A stretch of 37,528 bases of DNA from JAIXWP01 sp044371755 (GTDB lineage Bacteria; Bacteroidota; Bacteroidia; Flavobacteriales_D; Sanyastnellaceae), in NCBI GenBank assembly GCA_044371755.1, contig JBILSZ010000017.1, forward strand, positions 1-37,528. The letters run 5' to 3'. The notes beneath the pieces were generated by a model. That model ran no database searches. It was not told where the DNA came from and saw only the letters and a program-made list of their open reading frames with translations. Below are positions 7,351 to 18,398 of this stretch, piece after piece; the stretch's first letter is position 1; the number at the start of each line of letters is the position of its first letter. Made by a program: the position numbers and the translations under genes.

Positions 7351-8376
7351 CTATTTGGACTCTTTTAAGATAGCACGAACATCTTCTTGCTCTTTTTTCG
7401 AAAGTCCGCCATCTTCTTTTTTACCAAAAACGCTGAAGTGTACGTAGCGCTTAGGATGGTTTTTCATATCATCCAGAAGAATATCTAAGCTTTTGGAGGC
7501 GTTCACTAATTGGGTGTGAAGAGTGTCATTGTTTACGAGTTGTCCTAAAGTTCCCGTTCCCTCGTTTACTTTGGTCATCACACCATCAAAATTTTCTAAG
7601 GCGCGGTTCACTTTGATAACTGTAGATGCCAACTCAAGTTTGGCGAGAGTATCGCTGAGCGAACTGAAGTTCTTGATTGCATTGCTCAGTTGAGCGTTAT
7701 TTTTTTCGATGTTGGCGCTGATGCTCTCCACATTGGTGAAAATGGAATTAAGCTTTCCTGCGTTTTCCCCTAGTAGGTTATCCACCTTGGCGGTGGCATT
7801 ATCAAGATTTTGAAGAGTATTCTTAAGATTCGTAAATACCTGAGCCAATCCTTCTTTATCATTTGCAGATCCCAGCACTCCATTGAGCGATACAATGATA
7901 GAATCAAGGCCTGCGAAAAGATCTGAAGTTTTTTGTTTCAATGGTTCGATTTCGTTTTTAATCGTCTCGGTCAATCCCAATGAGACAGCGCCGATGAGTG
8001 TGTCTTTGTGATTGGCGAGCACCGAACTATCGCCCATCATGATACGGATGCCCTTGCCTCCGAATAAATCCGCATCGAATATTTCGAGTTTTGTATCCGC
8101 TGGCACTTTGAGTTTACTGTCATTGATAACAACCTCGACGATAAGCGATCCATCTCCATTTGGATTCATGCCTACTTCGCTTACAATACCTATTTTATAT
8201 CCATTCAAAACCACGGCATTCGAAGCGGTCAAACCAGCCACATTATCATATTTGGCGTAGAATTTTAGTTGCTTTGACAGTAAGTTGATTCCCTTCAAAT
8301 AATTGACGCCCATGTATAGCACAGCAATGGCAATCACCACGACTACACCGATGACGAATTCTTTGGATAATTTCAT
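7351..8376 (-). CDS. MCE/MlaD-family lipid-transport protein
   Basis: This 341-residue protein has one N-terminal membrane helix (about 7-24) and a single MCE domain (about 36-115), then a long helical region (about 130-300) rich in heptad-like leucine and asparagine patterns, and a charged tail. MlaD-type proteins form hexameric rings that carry phospholipids between the inner and outer membranes; the helical tail may extend the ring into a tube. The ATG at 8376 lies 3 bases after the amidase stop, so the two are translated from one message. No mlaE or mlaF permease/ATPase genes are in the window. The MCE assignment is firm; substrate and transport direction are inference. Confidence 0.8.
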   Translation of the reverse strand: MKLSKEFVIGVVVVIAIAVLYMGVNYLKGINLLSKQLKFYAKYDNVAGLTASNAVVLNGYKIGIVSEVGMNPNGDGSLIVEVVINDSKLKVPADTKLEIFDADLFGGKGIRIMMGDSSVLANHKDTLIGAVSLGLTETIKNEIEPLKQKTSDLFAGLDSIIVSLNGVLGSANDKEGLAQVFTNLKNTLQNLDNATAKVDNLLGENAGKLNSIFTNVESISANIEKNNAQLSNAIKNFSSLSDTLAKLELASTVIKVNRALENFDGVMTKVNEGTGTLGQLVNNDTLHTQLVNASKSLDILLDDMKNHPKRYVHFSVFGKKEDGGLSKKEQEDVRAILKESK

Positions 8377-8379
8377 GCT

Positions 8380-9579
8380 CTAATTCGTTGTTTTGCGGAT
8401 TGCTTCATTGAGGTCTATGCGCTGGCCATTTTCAAAAGCCACAATAAATGCATCTGTAAACCCCTTTTCTCGCAGTTTTTTCTGAATGGATTTAGCTTCC
8501 TGAAAACTGGAGGTGCAACCAGCCATGTATTTATAAACGTTGCCGCTAATGTACTCATCAACTTTGTCTAATCCTTTAAACTCGCCTGATTTCTTATTCA
8601 AAGGTTTTGAAGATGTGAGAATTTGGATTTGAAATTTAATCCCTGATTTGACATCATTGTAAGCGATTCCGTTGGTTTCAGTGGCAACTTTTGGTGTTTC
8701 CTGCTCCGCGTCAGGCTTTTTGTCTTCGGGATTACTGGTGGCAGTGGTATTGCTAGGTTTGCCCGTTTTTAAATCGGTTTTTTCTTTATAAGCTTTGAAT
8801 GCCCTATAAATAGCAGATGCCATATAGGTTTTACCATCATCAGAGTGCAGAAAATCCTCTTCGGTTTCGTTGGTCAAAAAGCCTAATTCTACAAGGATGC
8901 TGGGCATGTTGGTGAAGGCAATTACATAATAGCCTGCTTGCTTTACGCCGCGGTCTTTGCGGCCAACTTTTACTCGAAACTCGTCCTGTACGTTTTTGGC
9001 TAAAGCTAAGCTCTGATCGAGGAATATATTTTCTCGCAAGCTCATAGCGATGTAGGTATCAGGATTTTTAGGATCAAAGCCTCCATAGTTTTTCTCATAA
9101 TTATCCTCGAGATAGATGGAAGCGTTTTCGCGCATCGCTGTCTTCAAACTTTCCTCTGACTTGTGCAGTCCCATCACAAACGTTTCGGTACCAAAGGCTT
9201 GTCTGTTATCATTGGCGTTGCAGTGAATGGAAATGAATAGGTCCGCTTTGGCCTTATTAGCCATTTCGCAGCGTTGGTAGAGTTCTGGATAGGTGTCGCC
9301 TGTGCGGGTGTAAATTACTTCGACCTCGGGATAATTTTCTTGAATGTATTTACCCACTTGCAATGAAACATCCAGTGAAATGTTCTTTTCTGTGCGCTTA
9401 AATCTGCCCGTTCCAATATTGCCAGGGTCTTTACCGCCATGGCCAGGGTCGATCACTACAGTGAATGTTTTTTTATGATCTTTGATCGGTGTGGAGACCG
9501 CTGCAATAAATATTGCTGCCAGGGCAAGAATTATCATTGCCCCGCGTTTACCTCGATTTATTTTAGTTTGAGCGTTCAT
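8380..9579 (-). CDS. N-acetylmuramoyl-L-alanine amidase with C-terminal SPOR domain
   Basis: This cell-wall amidase cleaves the bond between N-acetylmuramic acid and L-alanine in peptidoglycan, acting in the periplasm. The amidase_3 domain (about residues 38-265) shows the zinc ligands H47 (DPGHGG), E64 and H119 (SIHCNA) and the catalytic E231 (VELGF). A signal or anchor helix lies near 14-30. An acidic, Thr/Pro-rich linker leads to a SPOR-like domain (about 315-390), which in other proteins binds denuded glycan at division sites. The ATG at 9579 gives 399 residues; an in-frame ATG at 9606 is an alternative. The frame stays open to 10005, but that part runs antisense into lptD and is not believed. 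It is divergent from lptD and coupled to the MCE gene. Confidence 0.88.
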   Translation of the reverse strand: MNAQTKINRGKRGAMIILALAAIFIAAVSTPIKDHKKTFTVVIDPGHGGKDPGNIGTGRFKRTEKNISLDVSLQVGKYIQENYPEVEVIYTRTGDTYPELYQRCEMANKAKADLFISIHCNANDNRQAFGTETFVMGLHKSEESLKTAMRENASIYLEDNYEKNYGGFDPKNPDTYIAMSLRENIFLDQSLALAKNVQDEFRVKVGRKDRGVKQAGYYVIAFTNMPSILVELGFLTNETEEDFLHSDDGKTYMASAIYRAFKAYKEKTDLKTGKPSNTTATSNPEDKKPDAEQETPKVATETNGIAYNDVKSGIKFQIQILTSSKPLNKKSGEFKGLDKVDEYISGNVYKYMAGCTSSFQEAKSIQKKLREKGFTDAFIVAFENGQRIDLNEAIRKTTN

Positions 9580-9605
9580 TTCTACCGTTGTTGCGTCCTT
9601 ATGCA

Positions 9606-9613
9606 TAGCTTTG
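9606..9613 (+). promoter_or_regulatory. -7 element TAGCTTTG for lptD
   Basis: This is an exact TAnnTTTG match on the plus strand in the lptD/amidase gap, 47 bases upstream of the lptD ATG. GTTG copies lie 12-15 bases upstream as possible -33 elements, a shorter spacing than usual. It overlaps the alternative amidase ATG at 9604-9606. Confidence 0.4.
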
Positions 9614-9615
9614 AG

Positions 9616-9628
9616 GCCCAGTTTGGGC
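9616..9628. promoter_or_regulatory. Palindrome GCCCA-N3-TGGGC between the divergent promoters
   Basis: A perfect 5-base inverted repeat with a 3-base centre sits between the two candidate -7 elements (9606-9613 plus, 9637-9644 minus). It lies near both expected transcription starts, so it could be a shared operator or a small leader hairpin. No matching copy was noticed elsewhere in the window. Confidence 0.35.
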
Positions 9629-9636
9629 TTAATAAA

Positions 9637-9644
9637 CAAAAGTA
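9637..9644 (-). promoter_or_regulatory. -7 element TACTTTTG for the amidase operon
   Basis: The minus strand carries TACTTTTG, an exact TAnnTTTG match, 57 bases upstream of the amidase ATG at 9579. A TTTTG lies only 6 bases further upstream, too close for a normal -33 box. The candidate rests on the -7 match and its position. Confidence 0.4.
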
Positions 9645-9660
9645 TTTTTTCAAAACACGC

Positions 9661-12201
9661 ATGGAGCGCGGTCTTTATCGTTTTTTCCTCTTTACAATGT
9701 TGATAAGCATCGGCTCGATTGTGCGTGGACAATCGGCAGACAGCCTCATGGTGGTTCCTGCCAATAACGGTGCCGCCCCCGATTCTATTATAGACGCCCC
9801 TGATATTGGTATCGATAATGAAGTCATTTATTTTGGAAAAGACAGTACGGTCATGGATTTGGATGAACAAAAAGTTTATCTCTATGGCGTTGATTCTTAC
9901 GTGAAATATGGGGATTTGGAGGTAAAGGCGGCACGTATTGAATTTTCTTTCAAAGAATATACAGCGTTTGCCAAGGGCGTACAAGATTCTACAGGTACTT
10001 GGCAAGGAAGACCAGTTTTTAAAGATGCTTCCACAGAGTTTGATGAAGATTCTTTGGCCTATAATTTTAAAACCAAACGGGGTTTAAGTTATGGCGCCCG
10101 CACCCAAGAAGGAGAAGCATACTTACTTGCCGGGGTCTCAAAAAAGCAGGCCAACGACTGGATCGACATCGGTAAAGGAAAATTTACTACCTGTAATAAT
10201 CCTAAACCTCACTATTATTTTCACATTAGCAAAGGCATTGTCGTTCCCAATGAAAAGGTGGTATCAGGTCCTCTTTATCTCAAAATTTGGAAGATTCCAA
10301 CCCCGCTTGCTTTACCCTTTGGTTTTTTCCCCAATAAAAAAGAAAGCACCCACGGGATATTGCTTCCTGGATATGGTAACGGCCAGGAACGAGGATTTTT
10401 TCTCCAAAATCTTGGTTATTATATCCCCGTAAATGAGCACATTGAAACTACTTTTCTTTTTGATATCTATACCCGTGGTAGCTGGGTAGTGCGCAATAGG
10501 TCGAACTATAAAAAGAACTATAAGTATTCTGGTAATTTTGATATCAGTCGTACGGTCAATAAACAGGGCATAGCTGAGCTCAATCAGGAATCAGAGCTGC
10601 GTACGTTTAACGTGCGTTGGACACACAATCAGGATGCTAAAGCAAGGCCAAATTCACGATTTAGTGCCAATGTGAATGCGGGTTCGAGCCAGAATTTTAC
10701 CAATAACCTCAATAGTTCGCAAACCGATTTCTTGTCGAGTACTTTTCAGTCATCGCTTCAGTACAACAAGAGTTTTCCCAATAGCCCATTTTCTTTGGGT
10801 GTGAGTGCTAACCATACCCAGAATACGCAGACGCGACTGGTTTCAATGACCTTGCCCGCCGTGGCTGTGACCATGTCAAGGGTAAATATTTTCAAAAAGC
10901 TATTTGTAAGAAATCCCATTGGATTCAATGCTAATGGCGCTTTGGAAAATACCATTTCTGCAAATGAGAGTCAGTTTAGATTCAATAACTTCAATAATCT
11001 GAGCCAAGTTGCCCGAAATGGCGCGCGCTATAATGGCGCGCTAACCACAAGCTTAAAAGGGCCAGGTGGATTGACGATCAACCCTGCCATCAATGGTAAT
11101 TGGTTGTGGACATTCAAATACATCAACCGTAGTATTGTAGGGGATAGTGATGTGCGAGTGGATACGCTTTATGGGTTTAGACAAAACTTCCAATGGGATG
11201 CTTCGCTCTCTATGAATTGGAGGTGGTATGGTACCTATACAATGAAAAAGTCGGATGCTAAGATCAAGGCATTTAGACATTTGGTGCAGCCCAATGTGGG
11301 ATGGAGCTACACGCCCTTTGATAATGTGCAGACTTATGGCTTTTATGGAGCGGATGGAAGTTTTCTTGGATATAGCCAATGGGACATAGCTCGTTTTGCA
11401 CCAGGTAATAGAGCGGAAGCGCAAAACATTAATTTTGGAATTAATCAAAACATTGAAGCTAAGGTGCGTGATAAAAGCGCCAAGAAATTGACCTACAAAA
11501 AGGTTAAAATCATCGAGAGTTTTCGCTCAAATATGAGTTATAATGTGATAGCTGACTCATTGAATTTTAGCAATCTTTCATTGAATGGTTTTACCACTAT
11601 TGCTAAGAATACTACCATCACTTATAGCAGCACTTATAGTTTGTACGATGTTGATGAGAATGGGAGAAAGATCAATCAGTTTGTTTGGAATAATACAGAC
11701 AATCTTCTGCGAATGGAGGGCACAACCGTGGCGCTTTCTACTCGCCTGAGCAGTGCAGAATTAAAATCAACTCCCAAGCCTGAGGGAACTACTGCTGAAG
11801 AAGAAGAATTTGTGGAGAGAAATAGAGGGATGCTCGTAGATTTCGAGTTGCCTTGGACTTTGGATTTGAATTATAATATCCGCGTGGTACCTGAATTTAT
11901 TCAAGCAGAACAACGGTTTGAGCAGAAATTAGAGCAATCAGCCACATTTAGAGGTTCTTTCACATTATTCAAGAAACTCGCTTTTAACTTTGATAGCGGA
12001 TACAATTTCGATACCGAGAAATTGACCACAACTACCGTTGGTCTCAACGTAGATTTACATTGCTGGGAAGCTTCTGCGACTTACATTCCTTTCGGAGATA
12101 GAAAGTCGTACATGGTTCAAATCAATATTAAGAGCTCCATGCTCCGCGAATTAAAACTTCAGCGCAGAGGGAACCTTGGTGATCAAGGATTACTTTATTA
12201 A
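9661..12201 (+). CDS. lptD: LPS-assembly outer-membrane protein LptD
   Basis: LptD inserts lipopolysaccharide into the outer leaflet of the outer membrane. This 846-residue protein starts with a signal peptide (basic N-terminus, hydrophobic core about 7-20, likely cleavage near VRG-QSA, residues 21-26). An OstA-like jellyroll follows (about 60-175), then a large beta-barrel rich in aromatic and Asn/Ser residues, typical of the divergent Bacteroidota LptD group. The mature protein has exactly two cysteines, C178 (FTTC) and C801 (LHCWEA). The start is ATG at 9661, placed by the signal peptide; the frame is open upstream to 9439 but would overlap the divergent amidase gene. Its TAA stop overlaps the nuoN stop on the other strand. 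Confidence 0.85.
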   Translation: MERGLYRFFLFTMLISIGSIVRGQSADSLMVVPANNGAAPDSIIDAPDIGIDNEVIYFGKDSTVMDLDEQKVYLYGVDSYVKYGDLEVKAARIEFSFKEYTAFAKGVQDSTGTWQGRPVFKDASTEFDEDSLAYNFKTKRGLSYGARTQEGEAYLLAGVSKKQANDWIDIGKGKFTTCNNPKPHYYFHISKGIVVPNEKVVSGPLYLKIWKIPTPLALPFGFFPNKKESTHGILLPGYGNGQERGFFLQNLGYYIPVNEHIETTFLFDIYTRGSWVVRNRSNYKKNYKYSGNFDISRTVNKQGIAELNQESELRTFNVRWTHNQDAKARPNSRFSANVNAGSSQNFTNNLNSSQTDFLSSTFQSSLQYNKSFPNSPFSLGVSANHTQNTQTRLVSMTLPAVAVTMSRVNIFKKLFVRNPIGFNANGALENTISANESQFRFNNFNNLSQVARNGARYNGALTTSLKGPGGLTINPAINGNWLWTFKYINRSIVGDSDVRVDTLYGFRQNFQWDASLSMNWRWYGTYTMKKSDAKIKAFRHLVQPNVGWSYTPFDNVQTYGFYGADGSFLGYSQWDIARFAPGNRAEAQNINFGINQNIEAKVRDKSAKKLTYKKVKIIESFRSNMSYNVIADSLNFSNLSLNGFTTIAKNTTITYSSTYSLYDVDENGRKINQFVWNNTDNLLRMEGTTVALSTRLSSAELKSTPKPEGTTAEEEEFVERNRGMLVDFELPWTLDLNYNIRVVPEFIQAEQRFEQKLEQSATFRGSFTLFKKLAFNFDSGYNFDTEKLTTTTVGLNVDLHCWEASATYIPFGDRKSYMVQINIKSSMLRELKLQRRGNLGDQGLLY

Positions 12202-13559
12202 ACAAAAGCAGCTAAGAAAAAAAGTGCAACTAGAGCAACAGTGAAAATGATCATCACTATTCTCTGAATATCGTTGAGCACAATTCTTCCGGCATTTTCA
12301 ATTGGTGTGAAAATAGCTACGATAAAGCGTAGATAATAATAAACAGCCACAGCAGAGCTTAGAATCATAAGGATTACTAACCACGTGTATCCAGCATCCA
12401 ACACTGCGCTAATTATAAAATATTTCGCCATAAATCCAGCTAAAGGTGGAATACCAGCCATAGAAAGGAGTGACAATGTCATTGCACCAGCCATAAGTGG
12501 ACTGCGTCGCACCAAACCTTTGAAGGCGTCGAAACCTTCTGCGCCATTTTGTATTTTGGATACTTGATAGAGCACTGTAAAAGATGTCAAAGAGGCAATG
12601 CTATATACCAAAATGTAGTACATTAAAGTACGTGGATTGGTAGAACTAGCTGTCATCACAGCACCTAGCATAAACGCCGCATGAGAAATACTCGAGTAGG
12701 CGAGAAGTCGCTTGGTATTGGTTTGAAGCACGGCCATCACATTCGAAACGATCAACGTGAGGGCTGCGGTTACCGCAAAAATGGTCGAAGTATATTCAAG
12801 TGATGAAGAAAAGCCCAAGTAGAAGAAACGGAACATAGCCGCGAACGCAGCGCCTTTCACCACGGTGCTCATCAAGGCAGTAATCACTGTCGGTGAACCT
12901 TGATATACGTCTGGCGTCCACATGTGGAAAGGAGCAATCGAAACCTTGAAAAAGAAACCAATCATGATCATCAGGATACCTGCGGTCATAATTGTTCCCG
13001 TACCACTATCGCTGATGTGAGCGCTAATAGCCGCCATATCGAATGAACCTGTGGCACCATAAATCAAAGCAATACCAAAGAGAAGAATGGCAGAAGCCAA
13101 TGCGCCTAAGAAGAAATATTTGAAACCAGCTTCATTACTCGTTAGCGACTTTTTATTGCTTGTAGCGAGCACATACATTGGAATAGATAAGATCTCAATC
13201 CCGATAAATAGCATTACTAAATTTGAATAAGCGGATAGCACCATCGCACCGCAAAAGGAGAAAACAACCAGCGCATACAGGTCTGTGCGTGATACGTCAT
13301 TTACAAAATAGTCGCTGCTGATGAGGAACCAAAACATGGCCACAATGCTCAAAATGGCGATAAAGCCAAGAGCGAAATTATCCATGATCAGCATGTTATT
13401 GTTGAATGGGTTTTCATTCATACCCCAGTCCATTGCACAAGAGGCGATGGTAGCAAGGAAGCCAATTACAATAACAGGTAGAATCGCTTTGCGAATCCTT
13501 ACAATGTCAAGCGCCAAAACGGCAATACCTAAGAGTGAGGTTATAAGTAGTTCTTTCAT
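12198..13559 (-). CDS. nuoN: NADH-quinone oxidoreductase subunit N
   Basis: This antiporter-like membrane subunit of respiratory complex I takes part in proton pumping. The 453 residues are almost entirely hydrophobic helices. Conserved features are the segment KVSIAPFHMWTPDVYQG (about 205-221), whose lysine belongs to the half-channel, and the AYSSISHAAFMLG helix (about 285-298). The ATG start overlaps the nuoM stop in an ATGA arrangement (13556-13559), giving translational coupling. It is the last gene of the nuo operon. Its stop codon shares bases with the convergent lptD stop, leaving no space for a terminator between them. Confidence 0.92.
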   Translation of the reverse strand: MKELLITSLLGIAVLALDIVRIRKAILPVIVIGFLATIASCAMDWGMNENPFNNNMLIMDNFALGFIAILSIVAMFWFLISSDYFVNDVSRTDLYALVVFSFCGAMVLSAYSNLVMLFIGIEILSIPMYVLATSNKKSLTSNEAGFKYFFLGALASAILLFGIALIYGATGSFDMAAISAHISDSGTGTIMTAGILMIMIGFFFKVSIAPFHMWTPDVYQGSPTVITALMSTVVKGAAFAAMFRFFYLGFSSSLEYTSTIFAVTAALTLIVSNVMAVLQTNTKRLLAYSSISHAAFMLGAVMTASSTNPRTLMYYILVYSIASLTSFTVLYQVSKIQNGAEGFDAFKGLVRRSPLMAGAMTLSLLSMAGIPPLAGFMAKYFIISAVLDAGYTWLVILMILSSAVAVYYYLRFIVAIFTPIENAGRIVLNDIQRIVMIIFTVALVALFFLAAFV

Positions 13560-15007
13560 CGGGTCGTAGCGAGAAGTGAATCAATAGCGTTATTAGAAAG
13601 TTGTAGGATAGGATCGGAAAATATTCCGAGGCCGACCACTAAAATGACAACAATGGTGAGAAGAATTGTTTCGTGTTTGGTGAGCGGCGCGAAATGAGCC
13701 GTAGCTGAATTTTCTGGCCCAAGCATAATGGCCTGGAACGAACGCAACATATAAACTGCACCAAGAATAACAGTGAGACCTCCTACCAAAGCAAAAGCAC
13801 CACTGTATTGGTAAAGTCCAAGAAGCAATAAGAATTCGCCAACGAATCCACTGGTGAAGGGAAGTGCAACGGAACCCATCACGATGGCGAAAAATAAAAA
13901 CGCAAACGTTGGACTCACTGCACGAATACCGCCCATCTCATTAATGCGATCATGTCCCATACGCGACTCAATAATATCATACACAAAGAAGAGACCTACG
14001 GAAAGAATACCGTGTGAAATCATTTCAAAAAGTCCTCCTTGAATTCCTTGTGCGTTACCGCTGAGAATACCAGCGCTGATAAGACCCACGTGAGCTATTG
14101 AACTATAAGCTATAAGTAGCTTGTAATTTTTCTGCACGATGGCCATCATCGATGCGTACACAATACCAATCACAGAGAGCACAATGGCCCAATCACCATA
14201 TTCGGCAACGCCTGCTGGAACCATAGGCAGAGCTATGCGAATCAAACCGAATGTTGCCATCTTAAGCATAATCGCTGCTAGCAGCATAGTACCTGCTGTA
14301 GGCGCGGCATTGTAGGTTGAAGGTTGCCAAGTGTGAAATGGAAAGATTGGCATCTTCACAGCAAAAGCTAAGAAAATTCCAGCGAATACCCAACCTTGTT
14401 CTAGTGCTGACAAGCTGCTACCTGCTGCATAAAGTGCTTCGAAGGAAAAAGATCGAGGTGTTGTATGCTGATATACATACAACAATGAAATGAGCATAAA
14501 GAGCGATCCGAAAATCGTGTAAACAAAAAACTTGAAAGTTACCTTTGCTTTGTCTTCACCACGACCCCAAATGAGAATGAGGAAGTATATTGGTATCAAC
14601 GCTACTTCGTAGAAAATATAAAACATCAAACCATCACCAGCGAAGAACGCCCCGTTCATTGCACCAAGCATCATCAGGACTAAACCATAGAAAACATGAG
14701 GGTTTTTGAAAGTCTTACTTATTGTAGAATATACAATAAGTGGTGCTGTGATTGCGCTGAGCAAAGCGAGCATGATGCTAATGCCATCGAGAGTAAACTG
14801 GTAATGCAATCCCAAGGGACCAATCCAATTTTGATTGAAATTAAGTAATTCAGTTTTACCTAGTGAAAGCTGCACAGCACCAAAGATGGTGAGTCCAAGC
14901 ATTACCAATGTAGTGGCCATGGCCGTAGAACGCGCCACCTTTGCTCCGAGCAGGAACACTGCTCCCGACATGAGCAAAGGAAGGGCGATGAGTGCGAGGG
15001 TCAACAT
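13556..15007 (-). CDS. nuoM: NADH-quinone oxidoreductase subunit M
   Basis: This is the second antiporter-like proton-pumping subunit of complex I, 483 residues and about 14 membrane helices. The key glutamate of the family lies in FYEVALIP (E134), and the lysine-containing segment KMPIFPFHTW and the helix AYSSIAHVGLISAG are intact. The ATG start at 15007 lies 22 bases after nuoL; its stop overlaps the nuoN start by four bases. Length and motifs are ordinary for the family. Confidence 0.93.
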   Translation of the reverse strand: MLTLALIALPLLMSGAVFLLGAKVARSTAMATTLVMLGLTIFGAVQLSLGKTELLNFNQNWIGPLGLHYQFTLDGISIMLALLSAITAPLIVYSTISKTFKNPHVFYGLVLMMLGAMNGAFFAGDGLMFYIFYEVALIPIYFLILIWGRGEDKAKVTFKFFVYTIFGSLFMLISLLYVYQHTTPRSFSFEALYAAGSSLSALEQGWVFAGIFLAFAVKMPIFPFHTWQPSTYNAAPTAGTMLLAAIMLKMATFGLIRIALPMVPAGVAEYGDWAIVLSVIGIVYASMMAIVQKNYKLLIAYSSIAHVGLISAGILSGNAQGIQGGLFEMISHGILSVGLFFVYDIIESRMGHDRINEMGGIRAVSPTFAFLFFAIVMGSVALPFTSGFVGEFLLLLGLYQYSGAFALVGGLTVILGAVYMLRSFQAIMLGPENSATAHFAPLTKHETILLTIVVILVVGLGIFSDPILQLSNNAIDSLLATTR

Positions 15008-15029
15008 ATAAAGGTCTTCGTTTTTTTAA

Positions 15030-16925
<1,896 letters not shown>

Positions 16926-16935
16926 AATTTTTCTC

Positions 16936-17253
16936 TTACCATTTTAATTTATCGAGTACATCTGTACTAGTGGTGTTCATATTTCTATAGAGCATCATGA
17001 GAATAGCCAATCCAACAGCTACTTCTGCGGCCGCTACTACCATGATGAAGAATACAAATACTTGAGCATCTGTTTGTCCCCACATCTTTGAAAAGGCGAC
17101 AAGCATCAAGTTAACTGCATTGAGCATTAATTCAATACACATAAACATGATGATGGCATTTCTGCGAAGTAAAATGCCTAGAATACCTAAAGAAAAAAGC
17201 GCAACGCTCACCAATAGGTAATGGTTAATAGTGATATTGGGTAGTAATTCCAT
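16936..17253 (-). CDS. nuoK: NADH-quinone oxidoreductase subunit K
   Basis: This small 105-residue subunit of complex I has three membrane helices and two buried glutamates, in MCIELMLNAVNL (E41) and AAAEVAVGLAI (near residue 77), which belong to the central proton path. The ATG overlaps the nuoJ stop by one base (TAATG), indicating translational coupling. Length is typical of NuoK. Confidence 0.93.
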   Translation of the reverse strand: MELLPNITINHYLLVSVALFSLGILGILLRRNAIIMFMCIELMLNAVNLMLVAFSKMWGQTDAQVFVFFIMVVAAAEVAVGLAILMMLYRNMNTTSTDVLDKLKW

Positions 17254-17756
17254 TATACAAGTTCTTTTTTAGATAGATAAACAGCTCCAACCATAGCGCC
17301 CAAGAAAAGTACAGAAGCCAATTCGAAAGGAATTAAAAAGTCGCGGTAGAGTGCTTTACCAAGATTTTCAACAAGACCACAATCGGCACCGTTGGCTGCT
17401 GCAATGACCGTCAGTTCATCGGTGCGACGGACAATGCCCAACAGCACGAACAATAAGATGCCGCCTGCCACGACACTCAGTGCCTTCATCCATGTAGATT
17501 TTTTTTCTTCTTCTAATGTGTTTAGATTAAGCATCATGATCACATATAAGAAGAGAACCATGATGGCTCCTGCATAAACGATAATGTGAACGGCTGCTAA
17601 GAACTGAGCATTCAAAAGAAAATAATGTCCGGCTATTGAGAAGAATGTCAAGATCAAAGAAAGAACACTGTAAACAGGATTCTTGGTGATGATCATGAAG
17701 GCCGCACTAAAGAACGCTACAAAGGACAAAAACCAAAAGGCGTATTCCGTTAGCAT
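17253..17756 (-). CDS. nuoJ: NADH-quinone oxidoreductase subunit J
   Basis: This 167-residue membrane subunit has five helices. Its third helix contains the conserved IIVYAGAIMVLFLYVIMML pattern (about 58-76), including the flexible region that couples quinone chemistry to proton pumping. A basic, lysine-rich loop (EEEKKS) follows. The ATG start is 35 bases after nuoI, one of the looser spacings in this operon, and its stop overlaps the start of nuoK. Confidence 0.92.
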   Translation of the reverse strand: MLTEYAFWFLSFVAFFSAAFMIITKNPVYSVLSLILTFFSIAGHYFLLNAQFLAAVHIIVYAGAIMVLFLYVIMMLNLNTLEEEKKSTWMKALSVVAGGILLFVLLGIVRRTDELTVIAAANGADCGLVENLGKALYRDFLIPFELASVLFLGAMVGAVYLSKKELV

Positions 17757-17791
17757 AATGAGGTATTAAGGAATTTATAAAAACAGCACGT

Positions 17792-18397
17792 TTAGTGTGC
17801 CTTGGTTATTTTTTTTACTTTATCTAAAAATGTTCTATTGTGATAATGCTTCTTATCTTTTTTAAACTCGAGCACCTCTGGGCGCTGACGTTTCGAAACA
17901 TCCACGCGCTCTTCCATGGTTTCCACCAATTTATCTTTACCATAAATAAATTCACCACGGTTGAAGGTAGTAGGTACAATGCGGTCGGTCAGGAAGATCG
18001 CTTCTTTTGGACAAGCTTCTTCACAAAGTCCACAGAAGATGCAACGAAGCATATTGATTTCGTAAATCTTTGCGTATTTCTCTTCTCTGTATAGTGATTC
18101 TTCGCCTTTCTTACGCTCCGCAGATTCCATTGTAATCGCTTCAGCAGGACACGCAACAGCACAGAGTCCGCATGCGGTGCAGCGTTCAGCACCAGCCTCA
18201 TCACGTTTCAAAACGTGTTGGCCTCTGTAAACGGGCTCCAATTCTCTTGTGTGCTCAGGATACTTTACAGTGGGAACACGCTTAAAAAGGTGTTTGAAGG
18301 TAATAATCATACCTTTGATGATACCGGGCAAATACAAACGCTCTGTCAGCGTCAATTCTTTCGCCTCTACTAGTTGAGATCTATTCGTCAGTGCCAT
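17792..18397 (-). CDS. nuoI: NADH-quinone oxidoreductase subunit I (2x 4Fe-4S)
   Basis: This 201-residue ferredoxin-like subunit carries clusters N6a and N6b, which pass electrons toward NuoB. Two motifs are intact: C73-x2-C76-x2-C79-x3-C83-P and C119-x2-C122-x2-C125-x3-C129-P. The first 40 residues include an amphipathic stretch that docks on the membrane arm. The start ATG follows the nuoH stop with a one-base gap. The basic C-terminal tail is slightly long compared with the E. coli protein. Confidence 0.95.
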   Translation of the reverse strand: MALTNRSQLVEAKELTLTERLYLPGIIKGMIITFKHLFKRVPTVKYPEHTRELEPVYRGQHVLKRDEAGAERCTACGLCAVACPAEAITMESAERKKGEESLYREEKYAKIYEINMLRCIFCGLCEEACPKEAIFLTDRIVPTTFNRGEFIYGKDKLVETMEERVDVSKRQRPEVLEFKKDKKHYHNRTFLDKVKKITKAH

Positions 18398-18398
18398 A

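Noticed and set aside
9439..9660. Upstream extension of the lptD frame
   Set aside because: It overlaps the amidase coding region, and the signal peptide begins at the ATG at 9661.
9580..10005. Upstream extension of the amidase frame by 142 codons
   Set aside because: It runs antisense through the signal peptide and OstA domain of lptD and has no amidase-like or signal sequence; ATG at 9579 or 9606 fits the family.
11053..11448. Minus-strand 131-codon frame inside lptD
   Set aside because: It is antisense to the barrel domain, with biased composition and no support as a gene.
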